Shown here: positions 60,463-64,000 of the stretch, in pieces
How the letters are laid out: every line of letters starts with the position of its first letter
Position numbering within the stretch: position 1 is the first letter of the stretch
DNA from: Vanessa cardui
Taxonomy: Eukaryota > Arthropoda > Insecta > Lepidoptera > Nymphalidae
DNA: 64,000 bases
Direction of reading: 5' to 3'
Assembly: GCF_905220365.1 (NCBI RefSeq)
Contig: NC_061134.1
Span: forward strand, 5,781,001 to 5,845,000
Translations under genes and position numbers: made by a program
Notes under the pieces: model-generated
Database searches by the model: none
What the model was told of the DNA's origin: nothing
The model's input: the letters and a program-made list of their open reading frames with translations, nothing else

Positions 60463-61959
60463 TGTTACCTTTCTGGTGGTGAGGGGTAAAGAAACAATAT
60501 TCGGTTATAAAATTTTTAATGCACAGTAACATAGTATTATAAACAACCAATTACTTAATTTACTAGATACTTATGTTACTTCTTATAATGACTATTATAT
60601 AAAATTATGCCAGCTAGACTCAGCGTGGGTCACTTGGGATAAAAGGCAAGTTTGAAAATTCAATATTAACTAAACCAAAATTTAAGTTTGAAAATTAGGC
60701 GCCACTGACGAATAAATTAATTGATGTGGTTTGAACGAATACACCGTTCGCCAGACCGGTGTAAACGCAATTTATAATATAATTGAAAGAGGGTACATCA
60801 CCAAAGTTTCCAGCTACACGTGGATACCGACAACAGCTTAGGGAACAGGCCTGCCGTCCTTGGAGTTGCACCAGCCGCAATCTGGGCACACTCAACCAGG
60901 AACCTGGAGCTGTTCACTCTTAATATTTCCATTCAAGAAGTCCATGTGGTGGGTAAATCCGATTAAAAAAAAAAAACCTCCTGTAATACGAAATATACAG
61001 GTTCAATAAGTTAAGCAAATAAGCAAATGATAAATACCTTTAACGAGAGATGTAAGCACGAATTTACCTTCTGGAGGTTCAAAGTCCTGCTTACACAAAT
61101 TGACGATCTCAACTCCGGAGAACCATTTCAAAGGGTCACTGGAAACCACAATTTACACATGACTACGACTTTTCGAATTGTAAACCAATGCATTTAATCA
61201 AAAACAAGAATTAAAGACTTACAATTTCTTACGAGTCGGTAAACATGATATAAAGTTCTGTCAAACTTCAAAACTTCATTGTTAATATAAATTCTGAAAA
61301 GATAACTGCTATTAAAGCACTGAATACTAAACAACCACAAATTAAGAAACTCAATTATTAAGACAACTCACCGATATATTCAGTATATCGAATTAGAATT
61401 TGGATTCGGTGTAAAGCCGATAATTCCAAAATTCAAAAAGAACGAAATCGAAAGTTCACGAACCTTTGAAAGGTTAGCGAGTGTGACCAGTATCACTACC
61501 AAAATACCCTTAATGAAAAAGGAATTATATCCATAATTAAATCAGGGAAATAATTTTGGAATAATTATTAAAATTAAGAAAAGTCAAAAATGAGGCAAAG
61601 TAAATTTATCATAACTAGACTCCGACACCTACATCGAAGAACTAACCTTTAAACTGGAAGACAGCCATTAAATTAATCTGAAACGATGTGAAATGACCTC
61701 TAATCAAATTCAACAAACGAATTAGATGATTAAAATCTTATTTTAATAATTGTTTTAATGCACCTTTAAAATAAATGAAATTTATTTTATTAATTAAAAT
61801 TTTAGAAAATGCCAAGTCGAAGCGTTATACTAGCAACACCGACATAAATTAAGTGGGAAATGGGTCAATGGCACGGAATTTAGCGAATTGACACTTTTTT
61901 GACGTTTTATATAATTATAAAAAAAAGTTAGAATTATGAAAATAATTTTTAATGTAACA
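60463..61959 (-). repeat. 5' LTR of the gypsy-type element
   Basis: Same length and ends as 54868-56364. As the 5' LTR in the minus orientation it should carry the element's promoter. I cannot locate a convincing TATA box or start site. Confidence 0.92.
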
Positions 61960-61963
61960 ACAT

Positions 61964-64000
61964 ATTACTTATTTTTTTATGTTTTTTATCACTTTTTGTA
62001 CACCACAATTAAAATTACAAACCATTACAGACTAATAAGCTAATGATGAAACAAAAAGCGGCCTTATAGCTTATTAGCCATTTCTTCCTGACTACCTTGG
62101 GTTAGAGGATTGTGTTTGGAAGACAGTATAGGTGGTGCAATTTTAAATACTCTTATATATATATATATAAGAGTATTTAAAAAAAAAATATATATATATA
62201 TATTATTGCGCTACTCCACTTATAGTTAAAGTAGCCTTCAAAGTGGAACACTATAATTAACATATTTATTGTTATTTTTAAGATTAAAAAAATATAAATA
62301 TATTTAGTTTCGAACTAACCTATGTGTCCACGTCTGTGATACATCTTCCCGCCAGCCCTTATCCTAATAGTCCAAATATCTTGTAACTATCCTGTTTCGG
62401 AGGAGGATTAAAAAAAATGATAATATTATTTTATGATTAGATCTTTATTGATATTGTGATTATATATAACGGGATCATATGTATATACCTATCATGTTTT
62501 TGTAAATCAGCCCTGAAACTCGTAGGCGCATCTTTCGTTTAGTTTTCTTTTTACATCCACTTGAAAAATTAACTATTAAAACACATTAGAACATTTCAAG
62601 AGCATGCATGACAGTTACACGAGCAAAGAGCCATGCATTACCATAAATATTCCTTTTTACCATTGTTAGTTCGGAATTCTCGAGGCGTATTTAATACCTA
62701 TTTACTTACGAATATTTATAATCACGAGACCAGCGTTATTGAAGCAGCGATAAGGTTATTTCCCACTTTCTAGATCAATATAATTATGACCAGTTTAATA
62801 TCTTAATATTTATTACTTTAGTAATGTATTTTACAGCAATATTATAAATATTTACTTAAAAATGTGTTTTTTATCGACACATCAAGTTTTATTAACAATT
62901 AGCGTAATCTTGCTTATAATTATTATAATTTACTAAAAATATTTTAAAACTACTTGATATTATCTACGTTTAAAATACCAACTCAAATAATATATATTTT
63001 TTTCGAATATGCTGTCACATAGACAGTAACTTAATACATCTAGTACATGGGTATAACAAGAATAAACAAGAGAATATTAAAATATAAAACATCTTCTTTG
63101 AGTGCAAGGCTAGACACAACATATTTATTCGTTAACAGTACACTAATCAATATTATAGTATGTGACGACAATGAACTGCGCTATCTCAGGTTATCGGTAC
63201 TTCACTGGAGGTGTACTCTGACATCTCGGATTTTCAATGTTAATGAATAAGTATTTACTATCAATCCAAATATTTATAAAATAAGGTAGCAGGAAAGACA
63301 TTGGTATATATTTATCATAGTTATATATACGTAGGTGAGTTTCGTTTGTTTGTAGTTTTTTCAGAAGCAAATTTTGTTATAATATTTCTTTGAGTGTACA
63401 ATCGTTACAGTAAGTTCATTTGTTGCAAATTTTTTGACATACATATTAGAACGATGTCGTAGTTGAAATATACTAGGTATGTCGGTCCTAAGCAAAACTA
63501 TCATGATAATAGAACTGAAAATATTTTGAATCTATGACCTTGAAAATGTTCAAAATCATAAAATAAATAAAAAAGAATTATAAACACTTTAAGACTATAA
63601 ATATTTCGCTCCACACTTTGCTGATTTAGACCAGGCGTTTTGATAAGGATAGATTGAAACAAATAAAATCTCTTAAGAAAATACTTGAAGTAAATTATGT
63701 ATTAAGACTAGAAAACTTTACTTTTACTTACTTTTACTTTACGAAATATATGTTATGGAGTAAATTACTAATTCGTAAGCTGTGATAAGCATAAATGTTA
63801 AACTGGGAATTGCCTGTTTGTGATGAAAATCACACAAAAACTGTAGGTTACTTTCTATTTTTTTGTACCTAGGGTAAGGTTTTCCCTACCTGAAAAAACA
63901 TACCCGAATACAGAATGCACAATCAATATTACAAACTAAAATCTATGCGGACGAAGCCGCGGTCATAAGCTAGCACATTAATATTTATATATCTTTTATT
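61964..64000. other. AT-rich non-coding end of the window
   Basis: An AT-dinucleotide palindrome (AATACTCTTATATATATATA and complement) lies at 62141-62174. A repeat terminus at 63900-63980 reads GCGGACGAAGCCGCGGTC followed by AAGCTAGCAC, a common lepidopteran transposon end. No exon is recognisable; the open frame at 63047-63250 has no supporting context. Confidence 0.45.

Larger units (their letters stand above)
54868..61959 (-). mobile_element. Ty3/Gypsy-type LTR retrotransposon, 7092 bp, non-autonomous (gag plus pol remnants)
   Basis: Two direct repeats of exactly 1497 bp (54868-56364 and 60463-61959) begin TGTTAC and end GTAACA. They are flanked by the 4-bp duplication ACAT (54864-54867 and 61960-61963). 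All coding sequence is on the minus strand, so the right LTR is the 5' one. Order on the minus strand: 5' LTR, PBS, about 650-bp leader, gag, protease remnant, edge of reverse transcriptase, tandem array, about 0.6 kb of spacer, polypurine tract, 3' LTR. RNase H, integrase and env are absent. LTR near-identity indicates a recent insertion. The gypsy assignment rests on the gag/protease and RT-edge motifs. Confidence 0.93.

Noticed and set aside
1..64000. CRISPR arrays, operons, ribosome binding sites or rRNA
   Set aside because: The window is eukaryotic with spliced genes. No regularly spaced direct-repeat array of CRISPR type and no rRNA-like segment was seen; the 215-bp array is a minisatellite in a retrotransposon.

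Overview
This window is AT-rich animal DNA with small exons, long introns and dense interspersed repeats. It almost certainly comes from a lepidopteran insect, and probably a nymphalid-type butterfly. The taxon call rests on repeats that are typical of butterflies and moths: a tRNA-derived Metulj-like SINE in at least five copies, a second short repeat family in four copies, and Helitron-like ends. This is inference; no database search was run.

Region 1 (1-8.4 kb, + strand): the 3' ten exons of UBE4A (ubiquitin conjugation factor E4 A), ending in the U-box. Its introns hold an 8-bp-TSD hAT-type MITE (295-648), a TA-flanked MITE (4879-5328), two tRNA-derived SINEs and other repeats. Region 2 (8.4-13.6 kb): intergenic DNA with a 3-kb hAT-type element (10615-13628, TSD CATTGCGC) that contains a decayed LINE. 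Region 3 (14.3-19.4 kb, +): a complete eight-exon FAM117/GLCCI1-family gene, followed by about 4.8 kb of convergent intergenic DNA. Region 4 (24.2-24.9 kb, -): complete POLR2D (Rpb4). Region 5 (25.0-28.3 kb): a PIF/Harbinger transposon (TSD TTA) whose end lies 118 bp from the POLR2D start codon. Its transposase is frameshifted, and a broken second gene is stranded in the transposase intron. Region 6 (29.5-30.7 kb, +): complete CINP-like gene, divergent from POLR2D.

Region 7 (31-54 kb) is mostly non-coding. It holds a 728-bp multi-palindrome foldback element (31417-32144), SINE copies, and two candidate first coding exons on the + strand (38038-38092 and 49877-49979). Both have an upstream TCAGT initiator and end in the same splice phase, so they could be alternative promoters of one large gene that continues beyond the window. 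A possible further exon lies at 54745-54817.

Region 8 (54868-61959): a minus-oriented, Ty3/Gypsy-type LTR retrotransposon with nearly identical 1497-bp LTRs, TSD ACAT, PBS and PPT. It keeps gag, a degraded protease and only the N-terminal edge of reverse transcriptase. The rest of pol is replaced by a roughly 215-bp tandem array, so it looks like a recently moved non-autonomous gag-only element. The last 2 kb is AT-rich sequence without a recognisable gene.

The four recognised genes are housekeeping or regulatory loci with no evident shared pathway. The most unusual content is the set of nested or defective mobile elements and the candidate twin-promoter gene.
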